DNA of 7,698 nucleotides from an uncultured Azospirillum sp. Its GTDB lineage: Bacteria; Pseudomonadota; Alphaproteobacteria; RF32; CAG-239. Position numbers and translations under genes: made by a program. The notes below the pieces were generated by a model. The model was not told the origin of the DNA, did no database searches, and saw only the letters and a program-made list of their open reading frames with translations. Below, one piece after another: positions 1 to 5,645 of this stretch; the stretch's first letter is position 1; every line of letters starts with the position of its first letter. Where the stretch lies: contig UQMA01000043.1 in the NCBI GenBank assembly GCA_900542055.1, positions 1 through 7,698 on the forward strand, in the 5' to 3' direction.

Positions 1-1
1 C

Positions 2-229
2 TGCCTGCCATACCCCGCGAACAAACCCAAAGATGAAAACATAAAGGACATCTTTGTTGTTTTGTCGCCCAATCCTAATTTTATCAAAAAATCCTTTTGC
101 AACCAAAATCTGCCAAAATATTGCGCTGTTCAAGCTGTTTGGCTCGGCACCAACTTTGTAAACAGTTTATGGCAGCCGCTCGAGGTTGATTTTTATTTTC
201 AATTACCACCATTTCCCGGAGAAGAATAA
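2..229 (+). CDS. 3' end of an unidentified gene (truncated by window edge)
   Basis: The frame starting at base 2 is open from the window edge to a TAA at 227-229, giving 75 residues with no in-frame ATG. The stop overlaps the next ATG as TAATG, the same coupling seen down the rest of this gene run, which supports a real upstream gene in the same operon. The visible tail is rich in aromatic residues, proline and asparagine, and contains two pairs of cysteines. I recognise no domain. Calling it a C-terminal fragment rather than open non-coding sequence is an inference from the overlap and frame length. Confidence 0.6.
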   Translation, partial: CLPYPANKPKDENIKDIFVVLSPNPNFIKKSFCNQNLPKYCAVQAVWLGTNFVNSLWQPLEVDFYFQLPPFPGEE

Positions 230-477
230 TGTCATATTTGCAAGAATTAAGAAAAAATTTTGAAAACTCGTGGCCGGAAGTAATCGCCAGAGAAGAAATT
301 GCTCACTATACCGGCGGCCTCTATCAACCTTCCACTCTTGAGGCTTACGATGCCCAAGGCATCGGCGTTAAAAACTCTGTTCGAGTTTCCGGCCGAAAAA
401 TCGGCTACCCCAAAAAAGACCTAATTGATTGGATTATGCAGCGGTTGGAGATGGTCAATGCAAAATCAGAACAGTAA
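229..477 (+). CDS. AlpA/excisionase-like winged-helix DNA-binding protein
   Basis: This 82-residue protein probably binds DNA in the cytoplasm. Residues 15-69 fit the small winged-helix pattern of the AlpA/HTH_17/excisionase group. A helix (about 16-27) is followed by a turn and a recognition helix around PSTLEAYDAQGIG (34-46), a wing strand (VRVSGRKIGYP, 51-61), and the characteristic ending KKDLIDWI (62-69). Family members act as excisionases or transcription regulators in phages and integrative elements; which role applies here cannot be read from sequence. The ATG is preceded by GGAG at good spacing and overlaps the upstream stop. The 3' end overlaps the next gene by 20 bases. The domain call is by pattern, not by a database search. 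Confidence 0.75.
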   Translation: MSYLQELRKNFENSWPEVIAREEIAHYTGGLYQPSTLEAYDAQGIGVKNSVRVSGRKIGYPKKDLIDWIMQRLEMVNAKSEQ

Positions 478-727
478 AGAATTGACAGCAGCCTATAAAG
501 CCCAAACTTTGCCTGATGGCTGGTATTACTTCTCTTGCGCCGGTACCAAACCACAGATCGGCAAATATGTCCACCCGACGGTAGTTGCTGTGGCTTATGC
601 CGCGCAAAACGGTTTAGACCGGCCGAAACCAGCGCTGTATGCTTGCCCCGGCTTATTTGTCGGAGCTTTGGACACTATTAAAATTTTGGCACCGGTAGCG
701 GATTACGAAACTTTGCTTGAGGATTAA
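458..727 (+). CDS. Hypothetical small phage-type protein (89 aa)
   Basis: I do not recognise this protein. The start at 458 is chosen because GGAG at 447-450 lies 7 bases upstream; a longer frame from 425 has no such signal and would overlap the previous gene deeply. The chosen start still overlaps that gene by 20 bases, consistent with translational coupling. The product has a hydrophilic N-terminus, then a segment with LPDGWYYF at about 19-26, and an alanine/valine/proline-rich middle with two cysteines (C28 and C64). No membrane helix or signal peptide is evident. Its place after a putative excisionase-like regulator suggests an accessory phage role, which is inference from context only. 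Confidence 0.7.
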   Translation: MQNQNSKELTAAYKAQTLPDGWYYFSCAGTKPQIGKYVHPTVVAVAYAAQNGLDRPKPALYACPGLFVGALDTIKILAPVADYETLLED

Positions 728-731
728 CGAA

Positions 732-914
732 ATGATTGCCGAAGCAATATACCCAAAAATGAAAAGGCTTGGAATAAAGTATGTAACAAAAATTAAGGTT
801 ATAGAAATCCTGCAAGATTTTGCCAAAGAGGATTTTACTAACCCGTTTGAGGAGCTTGCCCGTATGAAACTACAGGCTCAAAAACTTCTCAAAGAACTGG
901 AAAAGGAGCAATAA
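732..914 (+). CDS. Small charged helical protein (60 aa), unknown function
   Basis: The start is set at the ATG at 732 because GAGG at 719-722 sits 9 bases before it; a TTG at 717 in the same frame is less likely. The 60-residue product is lysine- and glutamate-rich. Its last third (roughly residues 36-60) has the heptad-like spacing of leucines expected of an amphipathic or coiled-coil helix. There is no recognisable domain and no membrane segment. It begins 4 bases after the preceding stop and ends 2 bases before the next ATG, so it belongs to the same operon. Confidence 0.7.
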   Translation: MIAEAIYPKMKRLGIKYVTKIKVIEILQDFAKEDFTNPFEELARMKLQAQKLLKELEKEQ

Positions 915-916
915 CC

Positions 917-1141
917 ATGCAAATCAGCATTCAAGAACAAATCAAGTGCGTTGAGCGCGAAATAGCTATGCGCAAACGAGTTTACCCCAACCTTGTTATC
1001 CGCGGCAAAATGACGACCGGCGAAAAGGACAAACAAATTGCCGCTATGCAGGTAGTTTATAACACCTTAATTCTCGCCGAACGCGCACACCTCCACCGCT
1101 CTTGGAACCAATCTCAGGAAAAACAGGAGGGTGCGGCATGA
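917..1141 (+). CDS. Conserved small phage protein with EIAMRxxVYP motif
   Basis: This 74-residue protein contains EREIAMRKRVYPNLV (residues 13-27) followed by GKM (30-32), then DKQIAAMQVV (38-47). That arrangement matches a short protein family I know as common in prophages of Proteobacteria, which reads approximately E-I-x-M-R-x-x-V-YP...G-K-M...D...IA-x-M. Its molecular role is unknown to me. AAGGAG at 903-908 is 8 bases before the ATG. The stop TGA shares bases with the following ATG (ATGA), so the next short gene is probably translationally coupled. The family match is from memory of the motif, not from a search. Confidence 0.8.
   Translation: MQISIQEQIKCVEREIAMRKRVYPNLVIRGKMTTGEKDKQIAAMQVVYNTLILAERAHLHRSWNQSQEKQEGAA
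1125..1130 (+). promoter_or_regulatory. Strong Shine-Dalgarno site for the 38-aa gene
   Basis: AGGAGG lies 7 bases before the ATG at 1138, inside the end of the preceding gene. It is one of the best ribosome binding sites in the window and is the main reason for accepting the very short downstream reading frame. Confidence 0.75.
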
Positions 1142-1254
1142 AATTATCACAAATAGGCCTTATCGACAGCGGCTTGCTTTTAGGTTTTTACGCCTCAGAT
1201 ACCCAAATTGATATTTATCTCATTTTTGTTTTAATTCGTTTTGAAAGGAACTAG
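1138..1254 (+). CDS. Very short hydrophobic peptide (38 aa)
   Basis: This 38-codon frame starts at ATG 1138, overlaps the previous stop as ATGA, and is led by a full AGGAGG. It ends with TAG at 1252-1254, 2 bases before the next ATG, so it exactly fills an otherwise empty gap. The peptide is mostly hydrophobic, with two stretches around residues 5-18 and 24-34, the second rich in I, L, F, V and Y. It could sit in or on the membrane, but neither stretch is a confident full-length helix. Without the ribosome binding site it would be dismissed as noise. Function unknown. Confidence 0.6.
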   Translation: MKLSQIGLIDSGLLLGFYASDTQIDIYLIFVLIRFERN

Positions 1255-1256
1255 CC

Positions 1257-1523
1257 ATGTCTGAACCAGATTATAACAACGATTTAGCTTTTGAACCCCA
1301 CATGACTTTTAAAGATTTATGCTCTTGGGTTAAACAGCAGGGTTATCCTCAAATAACTATCGAGGACGATATTAAAACATGCGAAAGCATTTACATCGGC
1401 AGCGACGAATACAACACGATAGAGCTGGATATCAGCGGTATAATTGCTCTTAACGGAGATATTATAACCGCAGGCCGCACCCCAGCGCAAATGCAGCAAA
1501 TAATCAAAAATCTATTTGAGTGA
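1257..1523 (+). CDS. Hypothetical acidic protein (88 aa)
   Basis: I do not recognise this 88-residue acidic protein. AAGGA at 1245-1249 is 7 bases before the ATG. The N-terminal half contains a likely helix with MTFKDLCSWVKQQGY (16-30). The second half has alternating hydrophobic positions (IYIGSDEYNTIELDISGII, 45-63) that suggest beta strands, and then a short C-terminal helix. No signal peptide or metal-binding cluster is visible. It lies 2 bases after the 38-codon gene and ends 8 bases before the next start, so it is part of the same transcription unit. Confidence 0.7.
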   Translation: MSEPDYNNDLAFEPHMTFKDLCSWVKQQGYPQITIEDDIKTCESIYIGSDEYNTIELDISGIIALNGDIITAGRTPAQMQQIIKNLFE

Positions 1524-1531
1524 GGCATAAA

Positions 1532-2038
1532 ATGAAACTTGTAGAAATTAAAGACGTTCGTGTCGGGCAGATTAGAAAAAACTTTGACGATTTAATTTTG
1601 GTTGAGGCTGAAAAAGCAAATGGATTTTCACATTATCAAGCATTCACAGAATTTGGTGGGTTCATGAATAAAGATGTTAAGGCGCATTATAAATTTCTAG
1701 CTATGCCAATTATCGGCAAAATTGGCATTACCCACCGCATTGAGGACAATAGACTTGTTGAGATTCCTCGAGAAGATTTAATCGTCGACGATGTCGTCGA
1801 GTATCTAGATTTTGACGGCTTTACAGTTAAGGCCGTCATTTGCTCAGTTATGACAGCCCTCACAGCGGAAGAAACTCAATATGCCTTTATAACCGAAGAC
1901 GGACAAAGCGAAGATACAACTCTCTTTGAGAGAGAAGAAATCGGGGAAGATAGCGGAATTTTCACATATACACCTAAAAAAATCGGCATTCTCGGCGTAA
2001 CTCACGAATTTGTCAATGATCGGGAGGTACAGCAATGA
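1532..2038 (+). CDS. Hypothetical protein with an apparent internal duplication (168 aa)
   Basis: The start at ATG 1532 is supported by GAGG 6 bases upstream, made from the end of the previous gene; a GTG at 1520 in the same frame is less likely. The product is cytoplasmic-looking, acidic, and not one I recognise. Two halves appear related. Residues about 60-79 (IIGKIGITHRIEDNRLVEIP) resemble 149-168 (KKIGILGVTHEFVNDREVQQ). Each is preceded by a segment of similar length starting with a V-G-Q-I or V-V-E-Y type strand (11 onward and 88 onward). This suggests two copies of a small beta-rich domain of about 80 residues. The duplication is judged by eye. The 3' end overlaps the next start (ATGA). 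Confidence 0.7.
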   Translation: MKLVEIKDVRVGQIRKNFDDLILVEAEKANGFSHYQAFTEFGGFMNKDVKAHYKFLAMPIIGKIGITHRIEDNRLVEIPREDLIVDDVVEYLDFDGFTVKAVICSVMTALTAEETQYAFITEDGQSEDTTLFEREEIGEDSGIFTYTPKKIGILGVTHEFVNDREVQQ

Positions 2039-2235
2039 TGATTGAGGAAGAAATACAAGCCTTACAAGAAAAGCTAGATATTGCTGTTAAGGCTTTAGAA
2101 GAATATGCTAATCAAGATAATTGGAGGAGTGGAGAAATAAACGGATTTTTTGAGTCATATAGTATTTTTGGAACCTGTGGGTATTCAATAGCCGAAGAAA
2201 CTTTAGCAAAGATAAAGGGATTAAGTGATGACTGA
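2035..2235 (+). CDS. Small coiled-coil phage-type protein (66 aa)
   Basis: GGGAGG at 2022-2027 is 7 bases before the ATG at 2035; a second ATG follows directly at 2038 but is 10 bases away, so the first is preferred. Residues 3-24 form a strongly amphipathic helix with regular I/L spacing. After it come EYANQDNW (23-30) and a short glycine/aromatic region, ending with GYSIAEETLAKIKGL (49-63). The pattern of helix, Y-A-x-x-x-N-W, and a final AEETL helix resembles small accessory proteins I have seen in phage early regions, but no function is known to me. Both ends overlap neighbouring genes. Confidence 0.7.
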   Translation: MMIEEEIQALQEKLDIAVKALEEYANQDNWRSGEINGFFESYSIFGTCGYSIAEETLAKIKGLSDD

Positions 2236-2530
2236 CACACTAAAACTGGTCTTGACAGATCATTGGTTTGAAGAAATCAAATCCGGCAGAAAAACGCACG
2301 AATACCGTAAAGTAACGCCTTTTTGGACTAAAAGGCTCGGTGCCGAAACAACTTTATGCTTAGCGCATACCTATAAGGTTAATAGAGTTCAATTTCAGAA
2401 AGCATATCGCAAAAACGCTGAAAAGATGACCTTTGAAATAAAAGATATATTAGTAAGGTTCGGCACGAATACAGACCTTAAATGTCCGGAGCCTGTTTTC
2501 GATATTGAGTTAGGGGAGCGTATAAAATGA
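2228..2530 (+). CDS. ASCH-domain protein
   Basis: This 100-residue protein is a single ASCH domain. The N-terminal strand and helix TLKLVLTDHWFEEIKSG (4-20) leads into the signature GRKTHEYR (20-27) with a following W33. A later segment, MTFEIKDILV (about residues 58-67), fits the second conserved strand. ASCH belongs to the PUA/EVE-like fold, whose members bind RNA or modified bases. The E. coli ASCH protein YqfB hydrolyses N4-acetylcytidine and uses the Lys of GRK plus a Thr three residues on. Here the Lys is kept (K22) but that Thr position is Glu (E25), so the same chemistry should not be assumed. The start at ATG 2228 has AGGGA 7 bases upstream. It overlaps the methyltransferase start as ATGA, suggesting joint expression. 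Confidence 0.82.
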   Translation: MTDTLKLVLTDHWFEEIKSGRKTHEYRKVTPFWTKRLGAETTLCLAHTYKVNRVQFQKAYRKNAEKMTFEIKDILVRFGTNTDLKCPEPVFDIELGERIK

Positions 2531-3177
2531 TTGATCCTGAAAAGTTAGACCAGAAAGCGAGCAAGATGAAAATTCTTAACCTTTATGCCGGTATTGGCGG
2601 CAATCGAAAGCTCTGGGGAAATAATCACGACATAACAGCCGTCGAGCTGCGGCCGGAGATTGCCTCGATATATCAGGATTTTTTCCCAAACGACCACGTG
2701 GTTGTTGGCGATGCGCACGAATACCTACACGAGCATTTTCACGAGTTTGATTTTATTTGGACTTCTCCGCCATGCCAAACACACTCAAGGCTAAGAGGTT
2801 TGACTTGCGTCGCTAGAGGTCAATGTAAGCCGGTTTATATTGACTTGAAATTATGGCAGGAGATTATTTTTCTCAAGAATTATTGTAAGTGTCCTTTTGT
2901 GGTTGAGAATGTTGTACCATACTACAAACCTCTTATTGCGCCAGATTTTAAGATACAACGGCACCTATTTTGGAGCAACCGATTTATATTGTCCACCAAT
3001 TTCAAAAAAGACAATATTGACCGAGGTACAACCGCAACCTGGGAAGAAAATACCGGCTTTGATCTGACTTCTTATAAATTTAGCCGCAAAAACGGTTTGC
3101 GTAAAGAACAGGTTCTAAAGAACTGCGTTCAGCCGGAACTTGGTCTTTATGTATTCAATCAAGTAACAAGGAGCTGA
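2527..3177 (+). CDS. Compact C5-cytosine DNA methyltransferase
   Basis: This enzyme should methylate carbon 5 of cytosine in DNA using S-adenosylmethionine. Motifs appear in the standard order. Motif I is NLYAGIGGNRKLWG (18-31), which binds the cofactor, with acidic E40 after the next strand. Motif IV is SPPCQTHS (80-87), with catalytic C83. Motif VI is VVENVV (125-130). A motif VIII-like QRHLFWSNRF lies at 144-153, and a short C-terminal NCVQPELGLYVF (199-210) is consistent with motif X. At 216 residues it is much shorter than typical enzymes of 300-400, with a minimal target-recognition region between about 155 and 195; such small forms are common in phages. GGGAG 8 bases upstream supports the first ATG over M14. 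No cognate nuclease is visible, so it looks like an orphan enzyme that protects or marks element DNA. Confidence 0.9.
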   Translation: MIDPEKLDQKASKMKILNLYAGIGGNRKLWGNNHDITAVELRPEIASIYQDFFPNDHVVVGDAHEYLHEHFHEFDFIWTSPPCQTHSRLRGLTCVARGQCKPVYIDLKLWQEIIFLKNYCKCPFVVENVVPYYKPLIAPDFKIQRHLFWSNRFILSTNFKKDNIDRGTTATWEENTGFDLTSYKFSRKNGLRKEQVLKNCVQPELGLYVFNQVTRS

Positions 3178-3180
3178 TAA

Positions 3181-3378
3181 ATGCCGAAACTTTTAGTTAT
3201 TTCAACGTTAGATATGACAGAACAACAACTGCAAGATTATGCGGAGGCTGTGCCAAGCCGTATTAAAGACATTACAGCCGAAAAATTTTTGCAAGACCTC
3301 CGGAGAGGCCAGCAAATCAATGTCAAATATCCTGACGGGACAACTACCATCTATCAGATTATCAAGGAGCTAAATTGA
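3181..3378 (+). CDS. Hypothetical small protein (65 aa)
   Basis: AAGGAG at 3168-3173 is 7 bases before the ATG, and the gene starts 3 bases after the methyltransferase stop. The protein has a first strand (KLLVIST, 3-9), a glutamine-rich helix, a middle helix (ITAEKFLQDLRRGQ, 31-44), and a final strand-turn-strand with INVKYPDGTTTIYQII (46-61). This looks like a small alpha/beta domain. I recognise no family. Its stop overlaps the next ATG. Confidence 0.7.
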   Translation: MPKLLVISTLDMTEQQLQDYAEAVPSRIKDITAEKFLQDLRRGQQINVKYPDGTTTIYQIIKELN

Positions 3379-3719
3379 TGAATAACAATGATGACCGCTC
3401 TTTTTTGTGCCACCAGCTTGAAACTTGTGCCGAACTCATGATGATAGCCGAAACCAAAAAGGAATATAACTACTATGCGCGCGAATACCGTAAAATATCC
3501 GAAACACTGGATCCTGAATTAAGAGAAATACGTTTGCGGAGAGAACGCGCTCAATATACATGGCATACACTTGTCTGTAAACAATGCGGCCGCAAGAAAA
3601 GAAAAAAGCTGGCAAACAAGTATAAGCAAATCAATATCCACCTTACTTGCTGCTGTGGAGCAACCACCGAAATTACAATTTTCAACAAGAAAAAGAACGA
3701 TGACAACCTCTTATTCTAA
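3378..3719 (+). CDS. Putative zinc-ribbon protein (113 aa)
   Basis: The N-terminal half (about 8-60) is predicted helical and highly charged. The second half carries CKQCGRKKRKK (67-77) and, after a basic and polar stretch, LTCCCGA (89-95). The C-x-x-C pair (C67, C70) and the later cysteines (C91-C93) could form a zinc-ribbon site, with the lysine/arginine run suggesting nucleic-acid binding. That role is inferred from the cysteine pattern alone. GGAG at 3366-3369 is 8 bases before the ATG at 3378, which overlaps the previous TGA. A TTG one codon earlier is a weaker choice. The C-terminus overlaps the next gene by 20 bases. Confidence 0.75.
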   Translation: MNNNDDRSFLCHQLETCAELMMIAETKKEYNYYAREYRKISETLDPELREIRLRRERAQYTWHTLVCKQCGRKKRKKLANKYKQINIHLTCCCGATTEITIFNKKKNDDNLLF

Positions 3720-3969
3720 AAAGCCAATAAAAGCAACGATAACCTTGGACTATCAAGATTTTCAAAAACTTGTATCAAGAAATAAAGAAATTAAAAAAAT
3801 TTTTGCGTATATTACAGACCGCTGTACTGAAATCGAGGAGCTGATAAAAAAAGACAGTCTTATACTCCCTCATAGTAATTTTCAGATTTTTAACACAGGA
3901 AATAGCATTAAACATATACTCCGCCGAACGGCTGATATAAAAGAGGAAATAAAAAAACAGCAAAATTGA
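3700..3969 (+). CDS. Hypothetical helical protein (89 aa), last gene of the run
   Basis: The frame is open from further upstream, but the ATG at 3700 is the first plausible start; its ribosome binding site is weak (only AAGAA-type purines), unlike the other genes here. A 20-base overlap with the zinc-ribbon gene suggests coupled translation. The product contains a strand-like IKATITLDYQDF (9-20), a charged helix (21-55), and a final helix ending in IKEEIKKQQN. It is lysine-rich and has no recognised domain. The terminator begins 27 bases after its stop, marking the end of the transcription unit. Confidence 0.6.
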   Translation: MTTSYSKKPIKATITLDYQDFQKLVSRNKEIKKIFAYITDRCTEIEELIKKDSLILPHSNFQIFNTGNSIKHILRRTADIKEEIKKQQN

Positions 3970-3996
3970 TAAAAAAACTCCAAACTAGCGATGCAC

Positions 3997-4023
3997 GCCC
4001 CGATTCCTCGGGGCTTTTGTTTT
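3997..4023 (+). terminator. Rho-independent terminator of the plus-strand gene run
   Basis: GCCCCGA (3997-4003) pairs perfectly with TCGGGGC (4008-4014) around the four-base loop TTCC, and is followed by TTTTGTTTT. It lies 27 bases after the last stop codon of the run and points toward the oncoming minus-strand tRNA unit. Confidence 0.88.
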
Positions 4024-4051
4024 ATTAAACCTGATTAACTTTTATTAAAAA

Positions 4052-4100
4052 TTAGGGACAGATTAGGGACAAATTTCAAAAAAGTGCTTATTTAGGGACA
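4052..4100 (+). repeat. Three direct copies of TTAGGGACA
   Basis: Exact copies lie at 4052-4060, 4063-4071 and 4092-4100. The first two start 11 bases apart, about one helical turn, and the third is 29 bases further on. They sit in a non-coding AT-rich stretch between the operon terminator and the tRNA junction. Short direct repeats at such a place are typical of arm-type binding sites for a tyrosine integrase or its accessory protein. That role is an inference; the repeats themselves are seen directly. Confidence 0.65.
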
Positions 4101-4132
4101 ATAAAAACGAGCGAATTTTATACCTAAAAGGC

Positions 4133-4167
4133 AAAAAATAAGGGCTTGCAAAATCCCGCAAACCCTT
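4133..4167 (-). terminator. Rho-independent terminator downstream of tRNA-Thr
   Basis: Read on the minus strand, AAGGGTTTGC (4167-4158) pairs with GCAAGCCCTT (4149-4140) with one G-T wobble around an eight-base loop. It is followed after two bases by a run of six T (4138-4133). It starts 10 bases after the CCA end of the tRNA, so it probably ends the tRNA transcript. Together with the plus-strand terminator at 3997-4023 it separates the two converging units. Confidence 0.8.
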
Positions 4168-4177
4168 ATAAATCAAC

Positions 4178-4253
<76 letters not shown>

Positions 4254-4254
4254 A

Positions 4255-4297
<43 letters not shown>

Positions 4298-4303
4298 ATA
4301 AAT

Positions 4304-4309
4304 TTTATA
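4304..4309 (-). promoter_or_regulatory. Possible -10 element ahead of the tRNA-Thr fragment
   Basis: Read on the minus strand, TATAAA lies across the stop codon of the murD-type gene and ends 6 bases before the first base of the split tRNA. No convincing -35 hexamer stands at the proper distance; TTTATC about 16 bases upstream is poor. The tRNA unit may instead be read through from murD. This is a weak candidate. Confidence 0.25.
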
Positions 4310-5645
4310 AAGCTTCGACCACCTTGATAAAGTGATTTCCGCGCTCTACAAAATTTTTATAAAATCCGAAACTCGGACTTGTCGGCGTAAACAATATCGT
4401 TCCGCCACCTATTTTTTGCAACAAATCATAAGCAATTGCAACAGATTTTTCCAAACTATCCCCCTCTATAAGCAAAAAATCCTTTCTTTTTACATTTTTG
4501 CGAAGAGTTTCGGCAATTTTCGGTCCTGTTTGATACAAAGTAACAACAGCCTTAACTTTTGGATTAGCTTCGACACAGGCGGCATAATCGCTGTAATCTT
4601 GCTGATTATCCTGTCCGCCTGAAATCAATACCAAATTTCCGTCAAAACTATTAATGGCGCCTATAGCTGCTTCCGGTGCGGTTGATATACTGTCATTAAC
4701 AAACAATACATTGTTTTTAACCGCTACTTTTTGCAGCCTGTGCGGCAAAGGTTCAAATTCTTTTAATGATTCGGCTGCTGCCTTTATATCTATGTTCAAA
4801 TATTTTAATATGCTGAAAACACCTGCCAAATTATCCAAATTATGCGTTCCGCTCAATTTTAGTTCGGATAAATCGAGAATCTTATTCCCTTGATAATACA
4901 AACTTCGATTCTCAGCATAAAAACCATCCGCAACATCATACAAACGGCGGCGGGAAGAAAAAGCGGCGGTATAATCCATCAATTGCTGATTACGCGCATT
5001 AGCAAAAAATATATCTCCGTCTTTTTGATGGGCAATCAAATGCACTTTGTCTCGGCAATAATTTTCATGCCCGTTATGCCATTCGCTGTGAACATAAAAT
5101 AAATTGGTAAACATGGCAATTTGTGGAGAAACTGTCAAATCAGAAGCTTGATAACTTGAAATTTCAGCTACAACAAAATCATAATCATCATCCAGCAATT
5201 CAATCAGCGGACGCCCGATATTTCCTCCCAAACCGGTTTTATACCCCTGTTTTTCCAGCATAAAAGCCAAAGAACTAACGCTTGTGCTTTTGCCTTTTGA
5301 ACCGCTGATTCCGATAACCGTGCATTTTTTTCTGGAAAGCAATTCGTTAAGGCATAAATCAGTGACCGATGTTGTTTTATCACGAATTTTTACCAATTCC
5401 GGCTTATAAATGCTCACCCCCGGAGAACGAATAATGATATCCGCTGCTTCACAGGCTTTGCCAACATCACTGCCAAAGTACAAAGGATAATTTTCAAAAT
5501 CAGCAGGCTTATCACATTCGGTATCGTTTATTAAAATAAAATCTTCCGTAATATTGTGTTTTGCAAGATATTGCACAATATCCTTACCTTCGGCGCCCAT
5601 ACCCCAAACAGCAATTTTTTTATCTTTCAAATCACTTATTTTCAC
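4305..5645 (-). CDS. murD: MurD-family UDP-MurNAc-L-Ala:glutamate ligase, possibly MurD2-type
   Basis: This cytoplasmic enzyme should add glutamate to UDP-MurNAc-L-alanine with ATP. It is 446 residues, normal for MurD, when begun at GTG 5645-5643; GGGAG lies 8 bases upstream, and longer frames would only run into the preceding gene. The domains are a Rossmann-like N-terminus (VWGMGAEGKD, 13-22), the ATP-binding loop GISGSKGKST (112-121, K119), GGNIG (140-144), SSYQ (163-166), the region of the carbamylated lysine (K200 in YCRDKVHL), HNLDN (268-272), and a C-terminal domain with NDSIST (317-322), SGGQDNQQDY (342-351) and NFVERG (431-436). The classical DSKATN motif reads DSISTA, and the usual lysine of GG-x-x-K is Asn. 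Both positions matter for ATP phosphate or D-glutamate binding in E. coli MurD. These changes, with the KGKST loop and PSFGFYKNF ending, recall the L-glutamate-adding MurD2 group. The family is certain; the subtype is inference. Confidence 0.9.
   Translation of the reverse strand: MKISDLKDKKIAVWGMGAEGKDIVQYLAKHNITEDFILINDTECDKPADFENYPLYFGSDVGKACEAADIIIRSPGVSIYKPELVKIRDKTTSVTDLCLNELLSRKKCTVIGISGSKGKSTSVSSLAFMLEKQGYKTGLGGNIGRPLIELLDDDYDFVVAEISSYQASDLTVSPQIAMFTNLFYVHSEWHNGHENYCRDKVHLIAHQKDGDIFFANARNQQLMDYTAAFSSRRRLYDVADGFYAENRSLYYQGNKILDLSELKLSGTHNLDNLAGVFSILKYLNIDIKAAAESLKEFEPLPHRLQKVAVKNNVLFVNDSISTAPEAAIGAINSFDGNLVLISGGQDNQQDYSDYAACVEANPKVKAVVTLYQTGPKIAETLRKNVKRKDFLLIEGDSLEKSVAIAYDLLQKIGGGTILFTPTSPSFGFYKNFVERGNHFIKVVEAL

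Larger units (their letters stand above)
3970..4177. other. Non-coding junction segment
   Basis: There is no credible gene here. The stretch holds the two facing terminators, the TTAGGGACA repeats, and two copies of TTTATTAAA (4021-4029 and 4041-4049) starting 20 bases apart. It is AT-rich, as expected of the flank of an integration site. An integrase gene, often found beside such sites, is not present on this side. Confidence 0.7.

Noticed and set aside
2527..3177. A restriction-modification system
   Set aside because: Only the methyltransferase is recognisable; none of the neighbouring small proteins shows a nuclease motif.
1317..3963. Minus-strand frames of about 60 codons at 1317-1499, 1844-2035 and 3775-3963
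   Set aside because: Each is inside a plus-strand gene that has a good start signal and operon context; their products look like random Phe/Cys/Ser-rich reverse translations.
4052..4100. TTAGGGACA copies as a CRISPR-like array
   Set aside because: The units are nine bases with irregular gaps of 2 and 20 bases, far too short for a CRISPR repeat, and there is no cas gene.
4332..5102. Plus-strand open frames of 70-96 codons opposite the murD-type gene
   Set aside because: They lie wholly antisense to a recognisable ligase, lack ribosome binding sites and show no domain.
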